11,951 nt of DNA from Eubacterium sp. (GTDB lineage: Bacteria > Bacillota > Clostridia > Oscillospirales > Acutalibacteraceae): the NCBI GenBank assembly GCA_029059925.1, contig JAIDVA010000304.1, positions 1-11,951 on the forward strand. Reading direction: 5' to 3'. Made by a program: the position numbers and the translations under genes. Shown piece after piece: positions 1 to 6,294 of this stretch. Every line of letters starts with the position of its first letter. Within the stretch, counting starts at the first letter, position 1. Below the pieces are notes generated by a model, which was given only the letters and a program-made list of their open reading frames with translations, did not search any database and was not told where the DNA came from.

Positions 1-1
1 C

Positions 2-493
2 AAATATCTTCAGAACGGACATGCTGTGGATGAACGCTGTTATGATGATTTGCAGGATATGATGGATGCTTGCAGGGCGGCAGGACTTACACCTGTGATT
101 TGTTCCTCTTACCGTACAATGCAGAAACAGGAGGAGCTTTTTGATAATCAGGTTAATAAATGGCTTGCGCAGGGATATTCGGATGAAAAAGCAAAGCAAG
201 CGGCGGGTGAGCTTGTTGCAGTCCCCGGAACAAGTGAGCATCAGTTAGGCTTGGCTCTTGATATTGTTGATATATCAAATCAGATTCTTGACGAACGGCA
301 GGAGAATACAGATGTGCAGAAATGGCTTATGAATAATAGTTGGAAATATGGTTTTATTCTTCGCTATCCTACCCAAAAAAGTGATGTTACAGGAATAAGC
401 TATGAACCATGGCATTATCGTTATGTGGGTAAACAGGCTGCAAAAGAAATATATGATGCAGGTATATGCCTTGAGGAGTATTTAGAAGATTAA
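2..493 (+). CDS. VanY-family D-Ala-D-Ala carboxypeptidase (3' part)
   Basis: This is the C-terminal part of a zinc-dependent D-alanyl-D-alanine carboxypeptidase of the VanY/peptidase M15B family, which trims the terminal D-Ala from peptidoglycan stem peptides outside the membrane. The frame is open from base 2, before the first GTG at 26, so the start and any signal peptide or membrane anchor lie outside the window. The family zinc and catalytic motifs are visible: SSYRT, then SEHQLGLALDI (His codon 239-241, followed by the Asp), and EPWHYRYVG (Glu codon 404-406, His codon 413-415). The gene ends with TAA. It is followed by spoVAE, which may hint at a role in spore or cell-wall metabolism, but that link is an inference. 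Family assignment is secure; the exact substrate is not. Confidence 0.9.
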   Translation, partial: KYLQNGHAVDERCYDDLQDMMDACRAAGLTPVICSSYRTMQKQEELFDNQVNKWLAQGYSDEKAKQAAGELVAVPGTSEHQLGLALDIVDISNQILDERQENTDVQKWLMNNSWKYGFILRYPTQKSDVTGISYEPWHYRYVGKQAAKEIYDAGICLEEYLED

Positions 494-531
494 ATGATTT
501 ATACGACTTTTTTAATTAAATATTTTTGTAT

Positions 532-570
532 AAATCACCTGTTATTGTAAAAAATGATAGCAGGTGATTT
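532..570 (+). promoter_or_regulatory. Hairpin enclosing the spoVAE ribosome-binding site
   Basis: A perfect 10-bp inverted repeat, AAATCACCTG (532-541) and CAGGTGATTT (561-570), extends inward with A-U and G-U pairs to about 15 bp around a 9-10 nt loop. The 3' arm contains the AGGTGA Shine-Dalgarno for the ATG at 573, and a run of five T follows (568-572). It could terminate transcripts from the upstream carboxypeptidase, hide the spoVAE ribosome-binding site in read-through RNA, or both. The pairing is seen directly; the function is inferred. Confidence 0.6.
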
Positions 571-572
571 TT

Positions 573-932
573 ATGATTATGATGTTTATAAAAGCGTTTG
601 TTGTAGGCGGACTTATTTGTGTTATCGGTCAGCTTCTCATGGATTTAACAAAGCTTACACCTGCCAGAATTTTGGTTTTATTCGTTTGCATTGGTGTTTT
701 ACTCGGTGGTCTTGATATTTATCAGCCGCTTGTTGATTTTGCAGGTGCAGGTGCAACGGTTCCGCTCACAGGCTTTGGAAATGCACTCGCTAAGGGTGTA
801 AAAGAGGCTATACAAAAGGATGGCTTTCTTGGTGTGATAACCGGTGGCTTCAGCGCATGTGCGGCAGGTGTAACGGTTGCAATGCTCAGCGGTCTTGTTG
901 TTGCTATGATATGTCGACCTAAAGAAAAGTAG
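573..932 (+). CDS. spoVAE: Stage V sporulation protein AE (SpoVAE/SpoVAEB)
   Basis: A small integral membrane protein of the SpoVA complex, which in spore-forming Firmicutes moves dipicolinic acid across the inner forespore membrane during sporulation and germination. The 119-residue length matches the family. Recognisable stretches are GGLICVIGQLLMDLTKLTPA near the N-terminus, then FAGAGATVPLTGFGNALAKG and a glycine-rich C-terminal membrane segment ending in a short basic tail. ATG 573 is chosen over the in-frame GTG at 564 because AGGTGA (562-567) sits at the right distance upstream. spoVAC and spoVAD, usual partners, are not in view and might lie left of the window. No sigma-G-type promoter was recognised directly upstream. 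The gene is strong evidence that the organism sporulates or descends from a spore former. Confidence 0.93.
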   Translation: MIMMFIKAFVVGGLICVIGQLLMDLTKLTPARILVLFVCIGVLLGGLDIYQPLVDFAGAGATVPLTGFGNALAKGVKEAIQKDGFLGVITGGFSACAAGVTVAMLSGLVVAMICRPKEK

Positions 933-963
933 ATTTTGGTAAAATATTGTAGGATGAATTATC

Positions 964-992
964 TTGATAAGTTATTACTCTTGTGCTATAAT
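964..992 (+). promoter_or_regulatory. Sigma-A-type extended -10 promoter for the SCP2 gene
   Basis: TTGATA (964-969), a 17-nt spacer, then a perfect TATAAT (987-992) preceded by TGC, an extended -10 element. Transcription should start near base 999, about 54 nt before the SCP2-domain gene, and may also serve the flavin-reductase-like gene downstream. Confidence 0.8.
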
Positions 993-1052
993 ATTACTGT
1001 AAAATAATGGAAAAGCAGAGCTTTTTAATATATAGTAACGGAGGTAATTACT

Positions 1053-1379
1053 ATGGCAATGACATATGAATCTGTTGTTCAGGCAACAAGGAAAAGATTT
1101 TTAAACACTGATGTATCATCAGTTAACGGAACACTTGCATTTCAGATTAACCTTGTAGGCAAGGTTGAGGGTATTTTTTATATCGAAATCAAGGATGGCC
1201 GTGTTAACGTTGAGCCTTATGAGTATTATGACAGAAATGCTATTCTTACAATGAATGCAACTAATTTTACAAAGCTTATCAATGGCAAGCTTGATCCCGT
1301 TATTGCATTTACAACCGGTAAGCTTAAGGTTGACGGCGATATCAACGCTGCACTTGAGCTTGTTAAGTTTATTAAATAA
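1053..1379 (+). CDS. SCP2 sterol-binding domain protein
   Basis: A 108-residue soluble protein that appears to be one SCP2 (sterol carrier protein 2-like) domain, a small alpha/beta fold that encloses lipids or other hydrophobic ligands. Typical features are an FQINLVGKVEGIFYIEIKDG strand pair, a central NATNFTKLINGKLDPVIAF segment and the closing GKLKVDGDINAALEL segment. Single-domain members are common in Clostridia, and their ligand is generally unknown. The start is well supported: GGAGGT (1040-1045) lies 7 nt before ATG 1053, behind a strong promoter. A hairpin at 1386-1411 follows the stop. No signal peptide or membrane segment is visible, so it probably acts in the cytoplasm. Confidence 0.88.
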   Translation: MAMTYESVVQATRKRFLNTDVSSVNGTLAFQINLVGKVEGIFYIEIKDGRVNVEPYEYYDRNAILTMNATNFTKLINGKLDPVIAFTTGKLKVDGDINAALELVKFIK

Positions 1380-1385
1380 TTGTCT

Positions 1386-1411
1386 AAAGGATAGTGTTTT
1401 CACTATCCTTT
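1386..1411 (+). terminator. Hairpin after the SCP2 gene (probable partial terminator)
   Basis: A perfect 11-bp stem, AAAGGATAGTG (1386-1396) and CACTATCCTTT (1401-1411), closes on a TTTT loop just after the SCP2 stop. The downstream U run is short and interrupted (TTTAATATTG), so termination may be incomplete. That would let transcription continue into the next gene, for which no separate promoter was found. Confidence 0.6.
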
Positions 1412-1442
1412 AATATTGCTTATTTTATTTTGAGGTGATTAT

Positions 1443-1949
1443 ATGTTTAAAGAAGTTGAATTCACACAGGTTAAGGATAATGTTGTTGACCTTTTAAAAA
1501 ATCGCTGGGGACTTGTTACCGCGGGTGATGAAAACGGCTGTAACACTATGACTGTATCATGGGGAGCTGTCGGTGAGCTTTGGGGTCAGGATATGGCAAC
1601 TGTTTACATACGTCCGCAGAGATATACTGAGAAATTTATGAACGAGCAGGATTATTTTACACTCAGCTTTTATAAGGATGATGATAAAAAGCGTATTCAT
1701 GGTATTTGCGGCTCAAAAAGCGGCAGAGATATTGATAAGATAAAGGAATGTGAGCTCACGCCTTGTTTTGATGAGTCTGCCCCTTATTTTGAAGAGGCTG
1801 AGCTTGTGCTTGTGTGCAGAAAAGCAGCTAAAAGCAGATTTGATCCCGCTGATTTTATAGATAAGACCATAACTGAAAAATGGTACCCGGAAAAGGATTT
1901 TCATTTTATTTATTACGGTGCTATTGAAAAGGTCTTGATTTCTGAATAA
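1443..1949 (+). CDS. Flavin reductase-like FMN-binding protein
   Basis: A 168-residue protein of the flavin reductase-like (FMN-binding split barrel) family, whose members bind FMN and reduce flavins or other small acceptors with NAD(P)H. Seen in order are the NTMTVSWGAVGELWG segment around residues 34-48, a VYIRPQRYTEKFM segment, the FTLSFY strand, and a CGSKSGRDIDK loop. These correspond to conserved flavin-contact regions in the family. ATG 1443 has a GAGGTGA Shine-Dalgarno a few bases upstream. The gene lies behind the SCP2 gene with no recognised promoter between them. Its last codons overlap the -35 region of the SRP RNA promoter. The physiological substrate cannot be told from sequence. 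Confidence 0.85.
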   Translation: MFKEVEFTQVKDNVVDLLKNRWGLVTAGDENGCNTMTVSWGAVGELWGQDMATVYIRPQRYTEKFMNEQDYFTLSFYKDDDKKRIHGICGSKSGRDIDKIKECELTPCFDESAPYFEEAELVLVCRKAAKSRFDPADFIDKTITEKWYPEKDFHFIYYGAIEKVLISE

Positions 1950-1963
1950 TTATATAGTATAAT
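1935..1963 (+). promoter_or_regulatory. Strong promoter for SRP RNA and dnaX block
   Basis: TTGATT (1935-1940), 17-nt spacer, then perfect TATAAT (1958-1963). The -35 box lies inside the last codons of the flavin-reductase-like gene. Start of transcription is expected near 1970, just before the SRP RNA. As no other promoter is visible ahead of dnaX, it may also supply dnaX-ybaB transcripts. Confidence 0.8.
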
Positions 1964-1992
1964 AACAAAAGCAAAAAGGTAGGGGTTTTGTC

Positions 1993-2125
1993 CTTATTTC
2001 ATAATGTAGCGTATGGGCCCTGTGCAACGGAGTGCTACGAACCTTGTCAGGCGGGGAACCGAGCAGCAATAAGTGGATTATTCTGTGTGCCGCAGACAAG
2101 TCTGTGCGTTACATTATGAAATAAG
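1993..2125 (+). ncRNA. ffs: Signal recognition particle RNA (small bacterial type)
   Basis: The RNA scaffold of the signal recognition particle, which binds Ffh and targets membrane proteins to the translocon. The diagnostic domain IV is present: GTCAGG (2046-2051), a short stem C-G-G/C-C-G capped by a GGAA tetraloop (2055-2058), then the opposing internal-loop strand GAGCAGC. The RNA folds back on itself through a perfect 16-bp terminal helix (1993-2008 with 2110-2125), continued inward by weaker pairs. AAAAGGTAG upstream can pair with CTGCCTTTT downstream, so the primary transcript may run about 1970-2140. No extra Alu-type hairpins are visible at the 5' end, so this is the small form rather than the 270-nt Bacillus form. 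Its position before dnaX-ybaB-recR matches the Bacillus subtilis order. Confidence 0.92.
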
Positions 2126-2163
2126 CAGCTTCTGCCTTTTAATTGATTTGAGGGGGAATATAA

Positions 2164-3912
2164 ATGTATCAGGTTTTATACAGAAAATACAGACCTAAAA
2201 GCTTTTCTGACGTATATGGTCAGGATCATGTTATATCTACCCTTAAAAATGAGATTAAAGAAGACAGGATTTCACATGCTTATCTCTTTACAGGCTCACG
2301 CGGAACAGGTAAAACAACCTGTGCCAAAATTCTTGCAAAGGCTGTTAATTGTGAGAATTCAGCAGATGGAGAGCCGTGTAATGCGTGTGAGGTTTGCCGC
2401 GGACTTGACGGCGGTACAATTTATGATGTAGTTGAGATTGATGCAGCGTCGAACAATGGTGTTGATAATATCCGGGATTTGCGTGAAGAGGCGAATTACA
2501 CTCCTACACGCGGAAGATACAGAGTATATATTATTGACGAGGTGCACATGCTTTCAACAGGTGCTTTTAATGCACTGCTCAAAACACTTGAAGAACCGCC
2601 AGCACACGTTATATTCATCCTTGCAACCACTGAAGTGCACAAGCTCCCTGCAACAATACTGTCACGCTGTCAGCGCTTTGACTTCAAACGTATCCAGCCT
2701 GAAACAATGGCAGTCAGACTTAAAGAGGTTGCTTCGCTTGAGGGGATGACACTTGCAGACGATGCGGCGACACTTATAGCACGAATTGCTGATGGTGCAC
2801 TGCGTGACGGACTTTCTATCCTTGACCAGTGCAGCAGCAGGAATAAAAATATCGATTCTCAGCTTGTGTCGCAGGTTGCAGGACTTGCGGGCAGAGAAGT
2901 GCTTCATAAGTTAACAAATTGTGTAAATAACAAAAACAGTTCAGCTGCAATGGAAATTATTGCCGAGCTTTATCAAAACAGCTATGATATGGAGCGTCTC
3001 TGTGTCGAGATGATTAACCATTTCAGGAATTTCCTTATTGTTAAAACTGTTAAAAAAAGCAGAGAGCTGATTGTCTGCACCGATGATGAATATAATTCAA
3101 TACTTGAGGGTGCAAAACAGTTTACGCTTGAAAATATTATATTAGGTCTTGATTTGTTCCAGAATACTTTGACTAAAATTAAGGCAGGTGCAAATTCAAG
3201 AATTGAAATGGAAATGTCCTTTATCAAGCTCTGCGAGCCTAAGCTTGATTCATCAAATGAGGCAGTGCTTGAAAGACTGTCACAGGTTGAAAGAGCAGTA
3301 AGAAATGGTGCTGCTGTTCAGATTGCTTCACCTGTTTCAGCAACAGCTTCATCCGCAGCACAGATGAAAAACGAGCAGGAGATCAGGAATACACAGGATA
3401 ATGTGTCATCGCCTGCTTTCAATACGGCATCTGATGACACACCATTTAAAAGAACCGAACCTGAAAAAGAAGAAAAACGTCAAGATAGTCCTGCTCCGAA
3501 AGCAGCAGATCCAATTCCTCAGCCTGAGCCTCCGTTTGTGCCTGATGAGCCTGCACAGCAGACAGCACCGATTGCACAGCCTGTTCAGCAGGGTGTCAGC
3601 GAGTTTGAGCATTGGGCAGAATTTCTTGATATTATCCATAAAACGGATATCGCACTTTTCGGTGTGCTCAGTGGTGCGGGTGCTCATCTTGACAGTGGAC
3701 GTTTTGTTATCGACAGCACCAATCCCACAATAAAGCAGTTTATTCAGATTCCTACGCATTTAAAGGCAATCAAGCAGGCTGTGCTTGAGGTTACCGGACA
3801 GCCGTATAAAATCGCTGTCAGCAAGCCAAAATCACAGCAACAGCAAAAGCGTGATTTGCTTGAGGATCTGATTAATCGTGCACAGAATAATGTTGAAATT
3901 AATTTTGAATAA
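2164..3912 (+). CDS. dnaX: DNA polymerase III subunit gamma/tau
   Basis: The ATPase subunit of the replicative clamp loader, which opens and loads the beta clamp on primed DNA. The 582 residues show the N-terminal AAA+ module with Walker A GSRGTGKTT (44-52), the four zinc-binding cysteines (63, 72, 75, 78), Walker B VYIIDE (121-126) and the SRCQRF arginine-finger motif (167-172). The lid and oligomerisation domains follow to about residue 370. A Pro/Gln/Glu-rich linker (about 380-475) then leads to a C-terminal tau-like domain beginning EFEHWAEFLD. ATG 2164 follows GAGGGGG at about the normal distance. The SRP RNA ends about 24-40 nt upstream. A seven-A run near 3055 falls inside the folded domain, so no programmed frameshift product is proposed. 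Confidence 0.97.
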   Translation: MYQVLYRKYRPKSFSDVYGQDHVISTLKNEIKEDRISHAYLFTGSRGTGKTTCAKILAKAVNCENSADGEPCNACEVCRGLDGGTIYDVVEIDAASNNGVDNIRDLREEANYTPTRGRYRVYIIDEVHMLSTGAFNALLKTLEEPPAHVIFILATTEVHKLPATILSRCQRFDFKRIQPETMAVRLKEVASLEGMTLADDAATLIARIADGALRDGLSILDQCSSRNKNIDSQLVSQVAGLAGREVLHKLTNCVNNKNSSAAMEIIAELYQNSYDMERLCVEMINHFRNFLIVKTVKKSRELIVCTDDEYNSILEGAKQFTLENIILGLDLFQNTLTKIKAGANSRIEMEMSFIKLCEPKLDSSNEAVLERLSQVERAVRNGAAVQIASPVSATASSAAQMKNEQEIRNTQDNVSSPAFNTASDDTPFKRTEPEKEEKRQDSPAPKAADPIPQPEPPFVPDEPAQQTAPIAQPVQQGVSEFEHWAEFLDIIHKTDIALFGVLSGAGAHLDSGRFVIDSTNPTIKQFIQIPTHLKAIKQAVLEVTGQPYKIAVSKPKSQQQQKRDLLEDLINRAQNNVEINFE

Positions 3913-3937
3913 ATATATAAATTAGGAGAATAAAAAT

Positions 3938-4282
3938 ATGAAAGCAAGACTTCCAAAGGGAATGGGCGGCGGCCCTCAGAATATGCAGAGTATGCTCCGT
4001 CAGGCTCAGAAAATGCAGGAGGATATCGAGGCTAAAAAAGCAGAGCTTGAGGAAAAGGAATATGTTGTATCCTCAGGCGGCGGAATGGTAGAAATCACTG
4101 TTAAGGGTAACCACGAGGTTAAGGCAATCGGTCTTAATCCTGAGGTTGTAGATCCCGAGGATGTTGAAATGCTCGAAGATATGCTTGTTGCAGCGTTTAA
4201 CGAGGCAATGCGTCAGATAGAAGAGGAATCAGAGAGAGAATTGGAAAAGGTAACCGGCGGTCTCAACATTCCCGGCCTTTAA
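3938..4282 (+). CDS. ybaB: YbaB/EbfC family nucleoid-associated protein
   Basis: A 114-residue DNA-binding protein of the YbaB/EbfC family, dimeric proteins with a tweezer-like fold that coat the nucleoid and are nearly always encoded between dnaX and recR. It has a Met/Gly/Gln-rich N-terminus (MGGGPQNMQSMLRQAQKMQ), a helix continuing through residue 40, the conserved beta core with GGGMVEITVKGNHEV and the LNPEVVDPED segment, and a long acidic C-terminal helix ending in TGGLNIPGL. TTAGGAGAA provides the ribosome-binding site for ATG 3938. The 25-nt gap after dnaX suggests co-transcription. Family assignment is secure from sequence and from synteny. Confidence 0.96.
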   Translation: MKARLPKGMGGGPQNMQSMLRQAQKMQEDIEAKKAELEEKEYVVSSGGGMVEITVKGNHEVKAIGLNPEVVDPEDVEMLEDMLVAAFNEAMRQIEEESERELEKVTGGLNIPGL

Positions 4283-4463
4283 AATGCAATCTTTTTGCCC
4301 GAAGTTCCATTTTTTCACCTTGAAATACCTTTGTATGTCTGCGGTGAAAGAAATGAAATTTCAAACAAAAATCTTAACATTTTAAATTGAAAATCCTATT
4401 TGCCTAAGAACAAAATTCGCTATTTTAAAATAATGATTCTAAAAACTTTAATTGAGGGAAATT

Positions 4464-5063
4464 ATGGCATTCAATCTTGCACCACTTCAAAATTTAATAG
4501 ATCAGTTTGAGCGTATGCAGGGTATCGGCCATAAAACTGCTCAGCGAATGGCATTTTATGTCCTCGGTCTGTCCGAGACTGAGGCAAGGGAATTTGCACA
4601 GGCAATTACCGATGCGCATACAAAAATCAAGCAGTGCAGTATTTGCTGTGATTTGGCAGATGATGAGCTTTGCCCGATTTGCAAAAGCAATACAAGGGAT
4701 AAAAGTGTTATCTGTGTTGTTGAAGACCCTCGTGATGTTGCGGCAATTGAGCGTACACATGAGTATAATGGTACATATCACGTTCTGCATGGTGCTATAT
4801 CACCTATGGACAATATAGGTCCTGATCAGATAAGAATAAAAGAGCTTGTTGCGAGACTTGGCGACGATACGGTCGAGGAGGTTATTATGGCAACCAATCC
4901 AACTGTTGAGGGTGAGGCAACAGCTATGTATATCAGCAGGCTTTTGAAGCCTATGGGTATCACTGTCAGCAGACTTGCATACGGTGTTCCTGTCGGTGCC
5001 GATTTGGAGTATGCCGACGAGGTTACACTTTCACGTGCACTTGAGGGCAGAAGTCTGATATAA
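4464..5063 (+). CDS. recR: Recombination mediator protein RecR
   Basis: RecR works with RecF and RecO to load RecA onto gapped single-stranded DNA during recombinational repair. The 199-residue product has the expected layout: an N-terminal helix-hairpin-helix motif ([17 protein letters not shown], about residues 18-34), a C4 zinc finger with Cys58, Cys61, Cys70 and Cys73, and a Toprim domain from about residue 81 starting ICVVEDPRD. The conserved C-terminal [12 protein letters not shown] and LSRALEGR segments are present. ATG 4464 is chosen because TTGAGGGAA lies just upstream; the in-frame TTG at 4452 is part of that ribosome-binding site. A 181-nt gap separates it from ybaB and holds only a weak 7-bp inverted repeat (TTTCACC 4313-4319, GGTGAAA 4343-4349) with no convincing promoter. 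Confidence 0.97.
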   Translation: MAFNLAPLQNLIDQFERMQGIGHKTAQRMAFYVLGLSETEAREFAQAITDAHTKIKQCSICCDLADDELCPICKSNTRDKSVICVVEDPRDVAAIERTHEYNGTYHVLHGAISPMDNIGPDQIRIKELVARLGDDTVEEVIMATNPTVEGEATAMYISRLLKPMGITVSRLAYGVPVGADLEYADEVTLSRALEGRSLI

Positions 5064-5112
5064 TTTGTGTTGGTTAAACCGCAAAATCATTTTCAGCAAA
5101 GGAGTGATAGAC

Positions 5113-5574
5113 TTGAATAAGAATGAAAAACAGATAATTGCCAATAATAAAAAAGCCTATCACGACTATTTTGTTCTTGAAACCTATGAGGCGGGGATAG
5201 AGCTTTTTGGCACTGAAATAAAGTCAATCCGAAACGGAAGGGTTAATCTGAAGGATAGCTTTTGTTCGGTTGATGACGGTGAGATGTTTGCAATCGGTAT
5301 GCACATTTCACCCTATGAAATGGGTAACCGTTTTAATCGTGACCCTATGCGAAAAAAAAGACTGCTCCTTCATAAAAAAGAAATTATGAAGCTTTTCGGT
5401 CAATCACAGCAGCAGGGACTTTCCATTATTCCGCTCAGCCTGTACCTTTCAAACGGCAGAGCAAAACTCGAAATCGGACTTTGTAAAGGTAAAAAACTTT
5501 ACGATAAGCGTGCCGTTCAGGCGAAAAAAGATTCTGACAGACAGATTGAAAGAACATTGAAAGAAAGATATTAA
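5113..5574 (+). CDS. smpB: SsrA-binding protein SmpB
   Basis: SmpB binds tmRNA and delivers it to stalled ribosomes for trans-translation. Conserved segments are [20 protein letters not shown] and [12 protein letters not shown] in the N-terminal half, the tmRNA-contacting [29 protein letters not shown] and the basic C-terminal tail ending in RTLKERY. The start is taken as TTG 5113: AGGAG (5100-5104) lies 8 nt upstream, and the resulting 153 residues match the usual length. A longer in-frame reading to ATG 5065 adds 16 residues that do not fit the family and has no Shine-Dalgarno. It directly precedes ssrA, its RNA partner, as in many Firmicutes, and lies 49 nt after recR. Confidence 0.96.
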   Translation: MNKNEKQIIANNKKAYHDYFVLETYEAGIELFGTEIKSIRNGRVNLKDSFCSVDDGEMFAIGMHISPYEMGNRFNRDPMRKKRLLLHKKEIMKLFGQSQQQGLSIIPLSLYLSNGRAKLEIGLCKGKKLYDKRAVQAKKDSDRQIERTLKERY

Positions 5575-5589
5575 TATTCTGGACTATGC

Positions 5590-5630
5590 TGTCTCTTAAA
5601 TAAAGGAGATTGCCGGGCAGATTTAAGACA
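5590..5630 (+). repeat. Inverted repeat between smpB and ssrA
   Basis: TGTC-TC-TTAAAT (5590-5601) can pair with ATTTAAGACA (5621-5630), ten base pairs with a two-base bulge around a 19-nt loop. It ends 8 nt before the mature 5' end of tmRNA and could be a processing or attenuation element. It has no U run at its end, so it is not a standard terminator. Function is unknown. Confidence 0.35.
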
Positions 5631-5638
5631 TTATATAT

Positions 5639-5991
5639 GGGGATGAAAGGATTTCGACAGGGTTGTTGAGCCTTGGTCAGCGAGTAGCGGAGTTGCACCG
5701 CTTTAAAAGTAACAGCTTAAAATTAACTGACAATAATAAATCAGTAGCTCTTGCTGCTTAATTAGCGGCTTGCGTTCTCTTACAGAGTGCCACGGCTGTA
5801 TGCAGAGCGTCGACTTAGTGGCGAACATGAATGAAAGAGCACCGCGGCTTTCATCAGGTATCAGCGGTTACCGTAGGCTAAAGGCTGTTTGCCGCCGTTA
5901 GCCGAGGGGATTACCTAAAAGACAAACTACACTCGTAGAGCCCTTGGTAAGATGATTTTGGACGTGGTTTCGATTACCACCATCTCCACCA
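5639..5991 (+). ncRNA. ssrA: Transfer-messenger RNA (tmRNA)
   Basis: tmRNA rescues stalled ribosomes by acting first as an alanyl-tRNA and then as a short message coding for a degradation tag. The acceptor stem pairs GGGGATG (5639-5645) with CATCTCC (5981-5987), including a G-U at the third pair as in alanine acceptors, and ends ACCA with CCA encoded at 5989-5991. A T arm with GTTTCGATT is visible. Pseudoknot 1 can be drawn from GCGG/CCGC (5687-5690, 5698-5701) and GTTGC/GTAAC (5692-5696, 5709-5713). The tag reading frame ends VALAA-stop (GTA 5744 to TAA 5759-5761). Counting 12 nt past pseudoknot 1 puts the resume codon at ACT 5726 and the tag at TDNNKSVALAA, though the resume codon is inferred. 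The 353-nt length is normal. Confidence 0.95.
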
Positions 5992-5994
5992 ATA

Positions 5995-6020
5995 CTAAAA
6001 GCACCTTTTGGTGCTTTTAG
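5995..6020 (+). terminator. Hairpin after ssrA
   Basis: A perfect 11-bp stem, CTAAAAGCACC (5995-6005) and GGTGCTTTTAG (6010-6020), closes on TTTT four bases past the tmRNA CCA end. The only T run is within the 3' arm, so termination may be partial; it could also guide 3' processing. The tRNA-Ala gene starts 14 nt later. Confidence 0.6.
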
Positions 6021-6033
6021 TGAATATTGAATC

Positions 6034-6109
6034 GGGGCATTAGCGCAGCTGGGAGCGCACCACACTGGCAGTGTGGGGGTCAGGGGTTCGAGCCCCCTAT
6101 GCTCCACCA
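6034..6109 (+). tRNA. tRNA-Ala (anticodon GGC)
   Basis: A full 76-nt cloverleaf with encoded CCA. The acceptor stem GGGGCAT/ATGCTCC includes the G3-U70 pair that is the main alanine identity element. The D arm is GCGC...GCGC, the anticodon stem CCACA/TGTGG holds loop CTGGCAG (6065-6071) with anticodon GGC (6067-6069), and the T arm is AGGGG-TTCGAGC-CCCCT. It reads GCC and GCU codons. No promoter was found in the 42 nt between it and ssrA, so it may be made from a longer transcript. Confidence 0.97.
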
Positions 6110-6110
6110 C

Positions 6111-6147
6111 ATCAGAGCAAGCGATACAAAGCTTGCTCTGATTTTTT
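6111..6147 (+). terminator. Strong intrinsic terminator after tRNA-Ala
   Basis: A perfect 12-bp stem, ATCAGAGCAAGC (6111-6122) and GCTTGCTCTGAT (6131-6142), with an 8-nt loop and a run of six T (6142-6147). It closes the SRP RNA-to-tRNA block and insulates the accessory operon downstream. Confidence 0.93.
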
Positions 6148-6181
6148 GTGAGTTGCAAGTGTTCAATACCCTTTTATTATG

Positions 6182-6210
6182 TTGTATAGGTTTTAAACAT
6201 ATGATATAAT
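6182..6210 (+). promoter_or_regulatory. Extended -10 promoter of the accessory operon
   Basis: TTGTAT (6182-6187), 17-nt spacer, and a perfect TATAAT (6205-6210) preceded by TGA, an extended -10. The start of transcription should be near 6217, giving a leader of about 78 nt before the first gene at 6295. Confidence 0.75.
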
Positions 6211-6260
6211 CAAATTAATAATTGTGCTTTAAACGGACGATAAAAATATGTAAAACAGTA

Positions 6261-6280
6261 TGAAAACAGATGGGTTTTCA
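6261..6280 (+). promoter_or_regulatory. Small leader hairpin next to Shine-Dalgarno
   Basis: TGAAAAC (6261-6267) and GTTTTCA (6274-6280) form a 7-bp stem with a 6-nt loop that ends exactly where the GGGAGGT ribosome-binding site (6281-6287) begins. It could keep the site exposed or affect transcript stability, but a chance repeat in AT-rich DNA cannot be excluded. Confidence 0.35.
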
Positions 6281-6294
6281 GGGAGGTAGTCAGA

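Noticed and set aside
3040..3065. Seven-A run in dnaX as a programmed frameshift site
   Set aside because: It falls near residue 297, inside the folded clamp-loader domains rather than after domain III, and no stimulatory stem is apparent.
4283..4463. ybaB-recR gap as a riboswitch or promoter region
   Set aside because: Only a weak 7-bp inverted repeat with a 23-nt loop and no well-spaced promoter boxes were found. It looks like ordinary AT-rich spacer.
5898..6158. Minus-strand frame of 86 codons across tmRNA, tRNA-Ala and the hairpins
   Set aside because: It is the antisense reading of a tRNA and tmRNA 3' end. Such translations recur in databases as spurious proteins, and there is no Shine-Dalgarno.
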